Below are positions 1 to 12,714 of a DNA stretch of 64,000 nt, piece by piece. The notes under the pieces were generated by a model. It was not told where the DNA came from, made no database searches, and worked only from the letters and a program-made list of their open reading frames with translations. The stretch is from Bryopsis sp. KO-2023 (taxonomy: Eukaryota > Chlorophyta > Ulvophyceae > Bryopsidales > Bryopsidaceae), in contig BSYQ01000010.1 in assembly GCA_030272585.1 (NCBI GenBank), positions 620,001-684,000 on the forward strand. The letters are read 5' to 3'. Position numbers and translations under genes: made by a program. Numbering within the stretch: the first letter of the stretch is position 1; each line of letters opens with the position of its first letter.

Positions 1-162
1 GCAGCCCAGTCCGTCCCTTCCACACTCACGTGACAGGCAGGACTGTGACCATGACTCACTTTTCGCGCAGTCGCTCCATCGCCCACACCATTCTGCACAC
101 CTCTTACGTTGAGTGCATTCGTCCTGTTTTAGGGGGTTCGCCGAGCCATCAGTGTCTGCAAG

Positions 163-1299
163 ATGGCGGTCTCTCTTGAAACCGAGCCAGAGCATAAACC
201 AAGCCAAGATGGGGAAAAAGCCTCTCGTCCACGTCGAGCCTTGTTCGCATTGTTTTTCCCTGCTGCCGTGTTCTACGTTCTATGGTGGTTTTTCGCTGGG
301 GAGAACGAATCTTGGGCTTTCTTCCAGGGTCGCACCGGGGAGGATTCTTTCCCCAGATACTATCTCAGCATAATGATGGTGTTTGGCTCCGTGGTGGCGG
401 GGTCTACTAGCCAGGGTGGGGCATCTGTTGCTTTTCCCATAATGACGCTTATGTTCAATATTCTACCCAGCACTGCCAGGGACTTCTGTTTCATGATTCA
501 ATCTGTGGGGATGACCTCGGCAGCGTTCAGCATAGCGGTTATGCGCGTGAGGTTCGAGTTCGTGTCGTTAGTTATATGCACCGTGGGGGGGATTCTGGGG
601 GTGGTTTTTGGGTTGGAATGGATTGCCCCGTTGTTGCCCGCCAGTTATGTGGAGCTGTATTCGGTGGCCGTGGCAGTTACCTTCGGGTTTGCCCTCTACT
701 GGGCATTGGGGGTGCAAAACGAAAGTGTGACGGATGAGATAACGGGTTTGAGTGAGAACGGTCGCGGCCTGCCTTTCTGGAAGGTGTGGGTTCTGCTGTT
801 AGTGGGGATGGTCGGCGGCGTGTTTTCGGCGTTGTTCGGCTCCGGGATCGACACCTGCGCTTTCGTTGCGCTGACGTGTCTTTTCAGAGTGTCTGAGAAG
901 GTGGCCACACCAACCACCGTGGTCCTCATGGCGGTGAACACCTGCGTGGGGTTTCTGTACCGTGAGTTTGCGATGGGCGGCGTTGCGGAAGACGCGTGGA
1001 GTTACTTCTTGGTTTGCATTCCGATCGTCGTTATCGGCGGTCCCTTCGGCTCGGTCGTGGCGTCCCATTTCCGTCGTTCGCTGTTGATTCCGCTGGTGTA
1101 CGCGTTCGACGCGTTTCAGCTGGTGCTGGCGTTGGCAGTCGTGAAACCGTGGACCGAGGAAACCCCTCTTCTCTGTGTCACATCAGCGGCGATCACCATC
1201 CTGGGTTTGGTTTTCGTCAAGTGCATGGCCAAAATGGGGGAAAGAATGATGCAGTGGCAAATCCTGCCAACGCACGACAAGGTGCCCACATCTTCCTAG
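163..1299 (+). CDS. TauE/SafE-family membrane transporter
   Basis: A single uninterrupted frame of 378 residues with an ATG start and TAG stop. The protein is strongly hydrophobic, with a short charged N-terminus (about residues 1-25) followed by roughly eight to nine membrane segments. The first half carries the Gly/Ser-rich stretch GSTSQGGASVAFP near residue 80, and a second Gly-rich stretch GGVFSALFGSGID lies near residue 225; paired small-residue motifs of this sort are typical of the TauE/SafE (sulfite exporter/anion permease) family. Members move small anions such as sulfite or organosulfonates across membranes; the substrate here cannot be read from sequence. Eukaryotic members of similar length occur in algae, oomycetes and invertebrates. 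No intron is needed, unlike its neighbours. Family assignment is fairly sure; transport role is inferred from family. Confidence 0.8.
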   Translation: MAVSLETEPEHKPSQDGEKASRPRRALFALFFPAAVFYVLWWFFAGENESWAFFQGRTGEDSFPRYYLSIMMVFGSVVAGSTSQGGASVAFPIMTLMFNILPSTARDFCFMIQSVGMTSAAFSIAVMRVRFEFVSLVICTVGGILGVVFGLEWIAPLLPASYVELYSVAVAVTFGFALYWALGVQNESVTDEITGLSENGRGLPFWKVWVLLLVGMVGGVFSALFGSGIDTCAFVALTCLFRVSEKVATPTTVVLMAVNTCVGFLYREFAMGGVAEDAWSYFLVCIPIVVIGGPFGSVVASHFRRSLLIPLVYAFDAFQLVLALAVVKPWTEETPLLCVTSAAITILGLVFVKCMAKMGERMMQWQILPTHDKVPTSS

Positions 1300-2962
1300 A
1301 GCAATATCTTCCTAGAATTGGAGCCAATGGTTTTCCAGACAGTTTGTTGAAGGTGCAAGGGTGCAATCGAAATGTGTGCATGCCATCAAGTTTTTGCATG
1401 TATATTGTCAAGTTTTAGGTTGCATCCAAAAGGGGGCCAAGGAAAAAAAAGGCCTTGAAGATTTTCCACTGTGGGGGTGGATCAGATAAGAAAAAAAATT
1501 GAACAACGACAGCGGGATACGATTTGAGGTGCCAGGAATTGTAGTGATTGTTGTCGATGGAGCATGTTTCCCCCAAAAGAAAAAGAAACCGTAGAGAGCT
1601 TTTTTCATGGGGTGGGGTGCAACAATGAAGTTTGAATTTTTTTTGCATAGATTTATGTGCAGACGGTGGGATTCGATCTGCGACGGGATTTAATATGTGA
1701 AATGCGAATTGCTTTCGTTTATTGGGGTGTGAGGTTGATGACTAATAGTTCGTAGATATGGAAACAAAACAATGCAGATTGGAAATTGAATGCACGGGGG
1801 AAAGTTTTGACTTTTGGGGGGAGGGCTGGGATATGATTGGCTTTTTTTGTTTCATCATTTTTGAATGCCTTTTTTTTTGTATCTTTTGAGTTGCGTGATG
1901 GGAATTCACAGTCGGGGAGGTTGTGGTTCGCATGGGGTTTGTAAGTGTTAAAAAAAGAGGTTGAGGATGTTTCAATATGCATTCGATTGGAGTCCTTGTG
2001 TGGGGGTGTGGGGTGTTGCTGCCTTTGTTTCTTTCTGCTCTTTTTTTTGTTTTGTTTTTACCCTGAGGAGGGGGGTGGAGTTGGGATGGGGACGTATTTT
2101 CTATTAATGGGCAAACCAGGAGATAGAGATGCTACAAATGACCAGTCGAAAAAAAGTGATCAGTTGCTTGTAACGATCGGTTGGTTGCAAGATTGACATT
2201 GCTCTGCAAAGTTTCGTCGGAATGCCACAAGCTAGGTGCTGAACTGAATCACCACCCAACAAATCGGATCTTCAGTTACTCCTGTAGTTTTGTAAAGAAA
2301 AATATCACAAAGGAAGGCATACCTGTACCCCCACCCATATATCCTCCAGACTTTACAGGGGTTTGTTTTGAAGTTGTAGTAAGCCACACAAAGAGGGAGT
2401 TGGCACTTCAACACCTGCTTCCGAAAGGATAAGGACTCCCCCCCCCCCTTCCCTCAATTGCAGATCTTGCTGTTGACTTCAGCTGCTTTTTTTCTGCAAT
2501 TCCTGTTTTCCTTTCTGGTAGTTGTTTGGAGGAATCAGTCAAGAATATCCTGATGTTCTAAATTTGGGGGTTATTCGTTTGAATTTTGTTCGAGTAGGGG
2601 GCTGGAGCCAAAAAAACCCAATGAACTCACAGCCATGAGTGATGCGACAGGGAATGGGATGGAATCCAGGTGACACAGTTGCGATGTCAAGAATTTCAGA
2701 AAATTGTGGTGTGGTCTGGTCTGGTGTGTCGAGCACTGTTTTTTGGTCTTTTTGTTCGAAAGGCTTCATTTGCAGGATTTTTTTTCCCCATTCCAACAGC
2801 GATTTTTTATTCCAAGGGGTTCCAAATGCCCCACAGCTTCGCACGAGAATGACGTAACCCCGATTCCAATGACCAAGATTCTATTTTGGGCGACTCCAGA
2901 AACTTTTGACTTCTGGCGACCTTTTCACCAGTCGAAGGCAGAGAGTGTCAGGGGAGATTGCG
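1300..2962. other. Intergenic, no gene seen
   Basis: Between the transporter stop and the start codon of the F-box/SNF2 gene I see AT-rich sequence with homopolymer runs and no frame with recognisable protein content. The proximal part is probably the transporter 3' UTR and the distal part the promoter of the next gene. Confidence 0.5.
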
Positions 2963-5900
2963 ATGGAGTGTTTAGGGAGCCTGCTTGTCGGGGGCGCAGT
3001 GACGTTCGACGTCGATGCTGGCCAAGCCTGCGAAATCACGCACCAGAAGGATGTCTGGAGCGTGGTTTGCGAAGGGTACGTTCGTGGGTTTGCTTGTCAT
3101 GGGCACTAATTCTATTCCACAGTATTGAGCCTAGTCATTGGAATGTTCGGGTGGGTCAGTTCTTAGCTGAGATGTCGAAGAGCGAGTAGAGCGGTCGCAG
3201 AGCGTAGGTGCTAGCGCGCGAAAACTCAATTGGAAATATACCCTGCGGTGAAAGTCGGACACCACAGTAGTGCGCTCAGATTCTGTGGACACTGCAACGT
3301 ATGACTTGGTGATGCATCTTCGTCGAGCGGAAAGAATCACACGGAATCCATGGAAACCAATCACTCCGTGTCACTGCGCCAGCGCGACGAACAATGACGA
3401 GTGATTTCGAAAAGTCTTTCACGGTCTACACGAACTGCGCGCGTGAGGGAACCAATAAAGAGCGTTGGAGCGCGCTCCCAGGCGTCCAGCCAGCGTTTCG
3501 GTCACTCTTTAATTCCAGTTTTCCCCTCGGCGATTCAGAGCATCACACTTTTTCGCAGTTTGCCGAAGTTGATGTCGGAAGGAACTTTGCTTGGCAGTTT
3601 GACAAAACAATTATATCACTCAAGTTTGCATTTCTAATTAATGATGGTATTTATACAAGCATTCGTTTAATTTTCTTTTTTTGGTGGGGGTGAAGACAAT
3701 CTCACCAAAATAATGATTTATCTATCATTTTAATATTTTTCTCATTATTTACTCCATGTCAGACTGTGATTAAGGAGCCATTCCACCCAGATGTACAAGA
3801 AAAACCCGTCGATGGTTTTGGAAATATATATTCAATATTACCGAACAGTTCTTTCAGAAGCCATTGGTCGACCATTTCACCGACTCACCACCAACAGCTG
3901 GGGTGATCTCCCCATTCTGATTTTCCAGTCTTGTCGATATATTGACCCCTCCCTTTTTTTTTCAGAACCACAATTGCGGAGTTCCAGAAGGTTTCGCAGC
4001 GTCGACGGAAGCTGTGGATGGGGAGCTTGGTGGAGTGCCTCGGGGTCATGGTAATATTAAAAAGAAAATGTCAATTTTTTCTTTTTTTTTCTCCCCGAAC
4101 TCCAAACAAATCTAAGGTTAGCTTTGCACCAGAAAAGGGCGAAAATGAAAAATACTAGTTAACAGCACAAAACGTATGAAAGCGTCGTAAACGCTGCAGG
4201 GGTTGTATGTGTGTGGGGTCTTTTTCTTGTAGGATATGATTGCAGCACCCCCTTTTGACATTTTTTAAAGTTCCTTTCTGTTTGGAAAAAATGTGCATGG
4301 GGAAAGGTTTGAATCTTGTCTTTTTTTAGGCTGCAAAGTCGAAAAGCGTGGAGGTTAGTGGAGTGGTGGCCTGCTGCTCAGAGGGGGAAGCTTTCGTGCG
4401 CTTCACGGTCCGAGCAGCGAGGGAGTTTCTGGAGGGTTGGGCGTGGGGGAACAACAAACTGGTAGGCCTATTAAGAAATAACAGGATTTCTCCCTTGGTT
4501 GTTTTTAACCTGTGCATCAGGGCAACTGAAAAAAAGAAGAGAGTGAAAAAAGCATGTTGGATGTTGTTTTGGTGGGGGGTGAATTGAGGAGGGGGGGGGA
4601 GGGTCTGTTTTTTAATTTGCTAAACTGTTGTTTTCTTTCTCTTGAGGTGGCCAGGGTGTTCGAAGCTTTGGAACCGTGGGATGCTTCCTCTGAGTGCATG
4701 GAGCGGTTGGCTTGGATTCCAAGTGCACCACCGGAGCCAATCAGGTCTGCATATATGGTCATCATCATGCACATCATCATCCACATATGCATGCACATCC
4801 ACATGCACATCTGCATGCACATCTACATGCATTCTAAGTGATCTTCATCTACTGGATTCACGATCCAGATCTACATCGCCTTCTGATGTTATTGATTTTT
4901 TTCCCCTAAGGTTTAAACTTGCTTCTTTACGTGTTTTTCTCCCTCCAGCATAAATAACCTCTTCAAGGAGGTAATGACAGTCGAGGCAGCCATGGCCGAC
5001 TTCCACAGCAGAGTCCAGAGGAGCAGGTAATCAAACCTGCATTTGGAAGCAGCTCCAGCTCCGTACGATGCTCTAAACTTATGTGGGAAACCTAGCAGCT
5101 GAACCTGTGCAGATGATTGATTGCGCCCAGTTTCATTCTCTGTTGGTGCATCCATTTGGTGAAGAATTATTTTGACTGTTTGGCTGTCCGGACTGAAAGC
5201 CTCATGCAGCTGACTTGGTAGTTCGTTTGCGTGGTTTTTGTTTTCACAATTCTTTTTTCAGAAGCAAGCAATCCTCAAGTATATTGTTTTGTTGCAAATT
5301 TGCCCCCCCCCCCAAAAAAAAAATTAAAAACATTTCCCCCCAAAAAAATTGGCTGTCATTAAATAGTCCAGCCAAAAAGAATTAAAAAAACTCTGTTACA
5401 CATATCATTATGTTGCGTTTTTATTATTGCTTTGTGTTTGTTCCAGTTGGCTAGAGGAGATCCCTCACAATGCCCTGGTCCAAATCTTCTCTGCGCTCGA
5501 CCCCGAGAGTTTCAGGAGGCTGCAGTGCTGCAGCCGGTCCCTCTATTTGGTCGGAATGGAGGTCATCCCTTGCTTGACGACGGAGCTGTGCTTGCACCAG
5601 GCAAGTCTAAAATCAGGAAAAAAAGAAAACAAAAAGGAAACCCATTGAAAAGAGAAGAAAAACAAAGAAACAAAAAAGCTCTTGAAGATTCTAGATGTGA
5701 CTGTGTTCGTTTGCACAAATCTGAGTGCGGTGTTTTTCTTTTCTTTTCTTTCTGTCTGTCTGTCTGTCTGTCTGTCTTGTTTTTTTTCGTTTTTTTCGAA
5801 ATTTTGTATTGCTGTGATTTCAGAGGGATGCATTAATGTGGATGGCAATGAGGGAGCGGCCACCTGCGCAGCTGCCTCACCCCTGCTACAGGGAGGTCGC

Positions 5901-8900
5901 CACGAGCGGTGGAATGACCTATTCACTGAATCTAGTAAGTGAAAAAAAAACATATCCACAGAGCACTGTTTTGTTTCAGTTATTTCCCAATCCACTGGCC
6001 CAAGCCTGATTTGACTAGGTCAAAATCTGTTTTGATGAGATGTGCTTCGACTTGCCCCAAGCGCCAGCTTCCGGCCGAATTTTTTTTTCCCATCATGGGA
6101 AATTCTTTGAAATTTGTTGCACAGCACCAAGGGTTTGGAAACAGAATGGTCTGTATAATAATAGGAAGAATAACGGCCTGTCACCTGTTTCGGTCGACTG
6201 TATTTATATCTTTTGCTGCTTGTTTTTCAGTTGACAGGTGAAGTAGTTGCTGGGCCTAGGCCGACAGTGCCGGATTGCCGCGGTGGAGTTTTAGCTGATG
6301 AGCCGGTCGGTGTCAAGATTCTTTTTTTTTTCATTTCCCCCCCCCCCCCCTGGATGCTGAAGATTCTATTGGCTGTGATTTTTGAAACTAAAACAAAATC
6401 CTTTACAAGAAAAACCAACAAATATTCCTGACTGACCGTTCCTTTTTCCGCTTTGTGTAATTTTTTAAATAGTAATAATACTTTTCGTCAAGAATATTTT
6501 AAAAGAAGGGTTTTTTTGGTTTTTTTGCTTAGAGACAATCAAAATCCTAACCGGTCGTTCCCCTTTTTTTTTTCTTTTTTCGCTGCTTTGAAAATATCAG
6601 GGGCTCGGAAAGACAGTCACGATTTTATCGCTGGTGATGCGAACGAAAGGGATGAACCCGGAGCCCCCCATGAATTCTCGTCCAGTTTTTTCGGCAGATG
6701 GCCAAGGTAACATGTTTGGATACTATTCTGTTCCCAAGGCAGAGTTTCTGGCTTCTTTCAAAGAAACAGAATCGATCGCCAGCACGCCAGACAGACCGTC
6801 GCTTAAACGGAGGCTGCGGAGCGATTCGTTAGGGCCATCTTCTGGAGAAGTGAGGGAAATCTAAAATTTTTATATTTTTTTTGTGTTCGTTTTTTAGAAT
6901 TGTTGTGTGAGTTTTTTTTTTTAATTTTATTTGATTATTCAAAAATTCATTAATCATCAGGATTGGGTTTTTTTTTCCCTTTATTTTTTTCATCTTATTT
7001 TTATTTTTATTTTTTTGGGGGGGGAAGGTTGAAAAAACTTATTTTCTTGCAGTCTTTTAATGTGGTGAAATGTTTTTTTTTTTTTTTTTTGCTTTAAACC
7101 CAGAGTATTTCGCCTATCGCCGTGTATCGGAAAAAAGCAAGGCCTTCTGTAACACCGAAACGGAGCGATTTCTGTGACATAGAGCTGGATTGCGTCAAGG
7201 TCAGCATACTTTCCCCCAAAAAAATTTTCGATTCTTTTGAAACCTCCGCATAAATCGATCATGAATATCCTGCTTCGTAGTGTTTACCCCCCTTCCCCTG
7301 TCTCCGAAACAAAAATTTAAACTTTGTGTCTTTTCAACCACGTTTCGATGAATTTTGGGTATTCTTGTAAGTTTTTTTTGTTTTTTTTTCTGAACAGTGA
7401 CGTCAAGGGTGCGTCCAGAGTGTCTTTCACTTTGGTTTTTTTGGATAAGTTTTTGTTTTTTTTCGACAAGTTTTGGGTGTGTTTTTCTTTTTGCAGGCTA
7501 CAGATACGTGGGTGCAATGCGATGGTTGCGGGAAATGGAGGAGGCTGCCTGAAAACACAGAGGTGAAAAAAAAGTCAAAAAAAACACCATCCAAAACAGA
7601 GTGACTACTAATGCAGTTCATATCGCCATTCACATACACAAAGGGTGAAAATTCAAATTCATAAAATAAAAATAAAGTAAAAAAACACCACCGACAAGCA
7701 AAATTTCCCTTTTCTTTGTTAACCTTACTTTTTTCTTGTTGAAGAATCTTATTGAAAAATTTTAAATTCACTGCTGGTGTAATCTCTTAATTAAACTAAA
7801 TTGAATTCTGGTTAAATTAATCTCTGATTTATTATTTTTCAATTTTCCCGAGCAGGTTGACGAGAGCTCTGCTTGGTTTTGCTCTTTGCATCCAATGGGG
7901 ACGCTGCGATGTGAAAACTACCAGGAACGGTACGATAATCAGATCGTTGCAGAAGCCCCTGGATATATTCCTCGAGGAACGCCTGGGGGACTGGAAAGCA
8001 GCGTAGGCCATCTCATGTGAGCAAGGAAAAAAAATCAAATCAATTCTTAAAAAAAAATATATGTATATACCATTTCCCCCCCCCCAAAAAAAAAAAAACA
8101 AAAAAACCCTAATAACTAAAAAACTGAAAATTAAAAAGTTCAGACCCGCTTTTTTGTGGTTGAACACATACACAGTTTTTTTCAAACTTTTTGGTGAAAC
8201 AGCTTGATGTTTTTGTGGGAATACAAAAACACGTAAATATGGATTAACTGTTTCTTTCTTCGATTTTTTTCTATTTTTGGAACAGGTCTATATTGTCAGG
8301 CCATGCTTATGCTCTCCAACGGGTTGGCCGCCATCATCAATATGCCGTAGACTGGCTGGCAAATCAAACACCCGAAAATTTAGACTCAGGGGTCACAATC
8401 CCGATGGCATACAGACTTCCCCCCACTTATTGGAAAGTTTTTGAAGCGCTGGGGATGGAAAGAGTCAAACCCAAGAAAAAGTGAGTCAGAAGTTTACTTG
8501 ATTCTTGGGGACAAAAGAAAAATGATAAGCAAATTTTGAAACTGTTTATATCTTTCAATGTTTTTTTTTTCTGTGGGGGGTTGGGAGTGAGTGCAAGGGC
8601 ATGTTGATTCTTCCATTTCACAGAACATTTCAATTATTTACTTATTTATGCATTTTATTTTTCATAAATTCCCACATTCCATAAAGTATAATTTTATGGC
8701 ACATATGAATTCCAAAGCAACACAATATACAATATAATTGTGCAATTTTGCTTCATTTTTTTGATTTTACTCTACAAAAAAGTCGTCAATTTCGTTCTGC
8801 GTATTCTTTTTTTCAAGCAGTTTGTCTCGTTCGCATTCTTCTGTAAGAAACCATCCACTCTGTTGTTGTGGCCTTGGTACAAATCCTTTTCAATTTGGTG

Positions 8901-11900
8901 TTTCGATTTCCTCCAGGAGGGGCTCCAACACCGGGGCCAAGGAAAGCCACACTTGGAGAACCCCTAAAACGCACAGCAGGTTGGACTTTGATGTGTTGGG
9001 ACTTAAGCAAGCATTGGTGGATGCCCGTGCTGCGGAAAGCCTGGTCAGAGTTCATCTATCAAAAGCCACGTTGGTGGTTTTGCCTTGCACCATGATCAAT
9101 CAATGGCAAGAGCAAGTTCGCCAACATTTCCAAGGTAAAACTTGTTGATTTTTCTTTAAAAATATTCTGCGTTTTTGCTTTGTTTTTTCTTCTCTCTGGT
9201 ATAGTCTGATTCCTATTTTATTGCAATATGTTTGGAGCTCAAAATTTAAACTGCAGCTGTTTATAAATCACCCCATTCTGTGTGTGTGTGTGTCTTTTCA
9301 ACAGGCAATTTGTTGAGGGTAAAAGTCCTGACCAATCAGAGCCACTACCCTGAATATATTCACGACCTAGCCTGGAATTATGATATTGTTTTGACGACGT
9401 TCAGCCATGTTAGCTTGGAGTGGAGAAAACACAACAGTAAATTAATGCAGGTAATCGAGTCCATCAAATTTTCAATTTTATGTTTATTTTATTATACACA
9501 TATTATTTTATATATTGAATTTAAACATTCAGAAAAAATTACTATGAAGAGGAGGAAGGGGGGGGGGGCGGATTCCAGCACGACCTGTTTTTTTTTCGGA
9601 AAAAATTCCTCCCCCTCCCAAAAAAAAGGAAAAAAGAAGAAAAAAGAGTCCTCAAAATCATGATTTCAGCCAAAAGCTTTTACCATTTATCATCGGTTGA
9701 GCGAAATAGTTGAAATTCTAATTTTTCCCACAGCAATATCGTTTTTTTTTTTTCAGCTTTTGATTGTTTGCTTTTTTTCCCTTTTCTGAAGTTCTTTCTT
9801 TCTGTTTGTTTTTGGTTTTTTTGATCGAACGCTACCAGATCCATTGGTTGAGGATAATTTTGGATGAGGGGCATATCATCGGTGCCAATCCATTCTCAGA
9901 CACCAATCGAAATCGAATGTTAAAAGCTTTGAGAGCCGAAAGACGTTGGGTTATGACTGGGACACCCACTCCAAACACCCCCACAGCCCACGTTAGTCAT
10001 TTACATCCATTGCTATGTTTTCTCAAGCAAAAACCGTACGGATGTCTAAAACGGGAATGGGAGGATATGATCGAAAGGCCATATGGAGCGGGGCTACCAG
10101 CAGGTGGGGTGGTTCCACTGGAATATCGAACAAAAGAGCTTAATCAAAAGAGCTTAATCGATACATCCAGTTCAATTTTGCTTCTGAAATACTGATTTGG
10201 AGAAATTTTTTACTGGCAGTAGTCCTCATATTTTGGGCAAAATTTTACCCAAAATTAAACATAATTCTGAAGAAAACAACCGGATAATCAAACATTGTGT
10301 TAAAACTTTGTAGAAAAGAAATACATGTGAGAAACAACCGACAGCTATTTTTTTTTATTATTTTGAAAAAAAAGCATGTTGGGAGTGCTTTGATTTTAAA
10401 ATTTTTAGTATTAATGTTTTTAATTTTTTTTAACCTTCGGTAGGCAAAGAACGGTTGATGGAAATCCTTCGCCGAATTTTCATTCGCTCGTCAAAAGACA
10501 AGCTCAGGATGCTGCCACCCATCAAGAAAACCGTCAAATTGCTGGACTTCGAGCCCATGCACGCTAGGTCATTCAACGAACTCGTTCAAGTTATCAAGAG
10601 AAATATTTTGCTGGCTGACTGGGGGGAGCCCGGCCACACTGAAAGCTTGCTGAATCCAAAGAACTCAAAATGGGGCCGAGAAATGGCAGAAAATTTGAGG
10701 TTGAGTTGCTGCGTGGCTGGAAATACCGATCTTCAGGTTGGTGGTGTTGTTTTTTTTTTGAAAAATCAAAAATAAATGTTTTAATGGAATCTTTCGACCT
10801 GGTTACATAAACAGCCAAGCTATTTTTCTCATTTTCCCTTTTTCTTTTTTGGTGGGAGGTGGGGGGGGAAGGTCTGTTGAAGGTTTTTTATTTATTTTAT
10901 CGAATTTTGGCTTTTTGCAAACTGTATGAACCCATCACAGCCTCAATTTTTGCTTTTTTGGACTGTGATTTTTTTTATCTGTAGGTCAACGAACTGGACC
11001 TGAAAGAAACGATCGAGCTGCTGGCCAGTCGAATGAGCATCGACACCCAGTTGAATGACACACCTCCCTACATCCCAAGGTTCCACCCTCTGTTCGATAT
11101 TGCCGAAGCGCTGAGGTCTGGCGGCATTTGTGGAAAATGCTTGGCGAACGTCCGGCTCCTCGTTTTGACACCATGTGGCCATTTGCTATGCACTGATTGT
11201 GTCGGAGAAGATAGGTAAGCCGATCCGATGCTTTGTGTGAAGCATGGATATCTTTAAATATGTAATAAAGGCTGCCCATGCTGAGACTGGAGGATGTACT
11301 CCTTTTGTTTTTTGTTTGGGTCCCCCCAAAAAGAAACGCTATCCCTTATAGTTGTTGGGTCTAAAACCTTTCGACGGAAGCCCTGACATTTTCTCATTTG
11401 CACAAAAAAAAAGAGAAAATCCATTTTTTTTTCATTTTTCTAGTGGGAAATCCTCATATAGCAGAATTGAATGATTCATTCATTTGGGGTGTTTCTTTGG
11501 TTTTTAGGTTCAAGTGCCCCATAGCATCTTGTCGCCATCCGTACGTTATGCAGTCTGAAACCGACCCCCATCGCTTTCACCACAACCCCAACCCACAGCG
11601 TCCGGTCCCCATCGAAATCATTGAATGGCAGCCGTCCTATGCTCAAAGAGGGGCGATCGGCACCGAGGGTGGGAAATGGAACGCAGATTGGGAAGCCACC
11701 AAATCCTCAAAGTGCGAGTATTTGGTAAAGCGGCTAAAGGAAATCGGGGCGGTATGTGATGAGGGGTCAAGTGTTCGAACCCGACCGGGAACAAAAGCCA
11801 TCGTCTTTTCGAAGTTTTGGAGGCATCTGTTGCTCATTGAGCGGACCTTTGTGGAGAACAATATTAAATTCTCTTTCCTGAGAAAGACGCTGCCCCCTGG

Positions 11901-12714
11901 GTAAGGGAAAAAATAATAAATAAATAATTATATATATATATATATAAAATTCTTTTAAAGAAATTAACCATCGACTGACGGAAAGTTATGCAATGTGTTT
12001 AATAAGCTTCTGTCAATAGCCTTGGCATAAAATCTAAGAAACGAAACTCGATGTTTTACCCAGGAAAAAAGAGTTGGAAATCGATCGGTTCCGGAAGACC
12101 TCGGGGGGTGAGGAATGCGGGGTTTTGCTGATGGACGATTCTGGGGCGGTGGGTTTGGATTTGAGCATGGCCAGTTGGGTTTTCTTGATGGAGCCCTTGG
12201 CGGACAAGAGTTTGGAGGAGCAAATCGTGAGTAGGGCACACAGAATGGGTGCCAAGCAAAAGGTGAATGTTGAAGTGTTGGCTATGAGGGGCTCTGCTGA
12301 GGAGCAACTGCTCAAAATATGCAGTGAAAGCCAAACAGGTGGGCTGATTTGGATGGAAGGGCCCATTCTTTTCAAAAAAAAAACAACTGTGTCGTCAAAA
12401 AAATAGGTTGCATGATAATGAACGAAGTTTTATGCTTGAATCCGATTGTGAACTCCATCAAAAAAATTCGTCAGGGTTTTCGAGCTTCTGTTGATAAATA
12501 TTAAAAAGACGAGTAAAAACACTGGGTCAACACTGATGTGGTGTGAATAGAAGAGCCTGTTTTTGCTGAGAGGTTTACATGGAGTTTTCTCATGAATACT
12601 TTTGAATGTGCAGGACCAGTCGGCAAACGAAAGAGGCCTGGGGAAGACAACGGCCAGGATTTGCGAACAAATTTATTGTCGCATTTGAAGAGGGCGAAAG
12701 TTAATTCCAGCTGA
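2963..12714 (+). CDS. F-box / CW zinc finger / SNF2 ATPase / RING protein (21 exons)
   Basis: Exons, all keeping one frame: 2963-3075, 3966-4050, 4330-4461, 4647-4744, 4949-5026, 5447-5600, 5824-5934, 6231-6305, 6601-6849, 7104-7199, 7497-7562, 7856-8016, 8286-8480, 8917-9134, 9305-9450, 9839-10103, 10444-10736, 10985-11214, 11508-11900, 12064-12338, 12614-12714; 1177 residues plus TGA. An F-box (WLEEIPHNALVQIF) starts near residue 170. The SNF2 N-lobe has DEPGLGKT (about 280-287, split across exons 8/9) and the Walker B variant DEGH near 669; MTGTP follows. A CW zinc finger (WVQCDGCGKWRRLP, then WFCS) interrupts the lobe at about 402-440. A RING (CGKC, CGHLLC, CPIASC) spans about 894-935. 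The helicase C-lobe ends with GLDLS and RAHRMG. This order matches Arabidopsis At3g54460-type proteins: nuclear ATPases that probably read H3K4 methylation through CW and act as ubiquitin ligases. Intron 6 uses a GC-AG splice pair. The start could lie further upstream. Confidence 0.92.
4767..4837. repeat. CA/CAT-type microsatellite in intron 4
   Basis: Imperfect tandem copies of a 6-12 bp unit around CATGCACAT/CATCCACAT lie within intron 4 of the SNF2 gene. It creates spurious open frames on both strands (His/Met-rich) that I do not regard as coding. Confidence 0.8.

Noticed and set aside
4517-4841. Met/His-rich frames near 4.7 kb
   Set aside because: Produced by the intronic CAT/CAC microsatellite.
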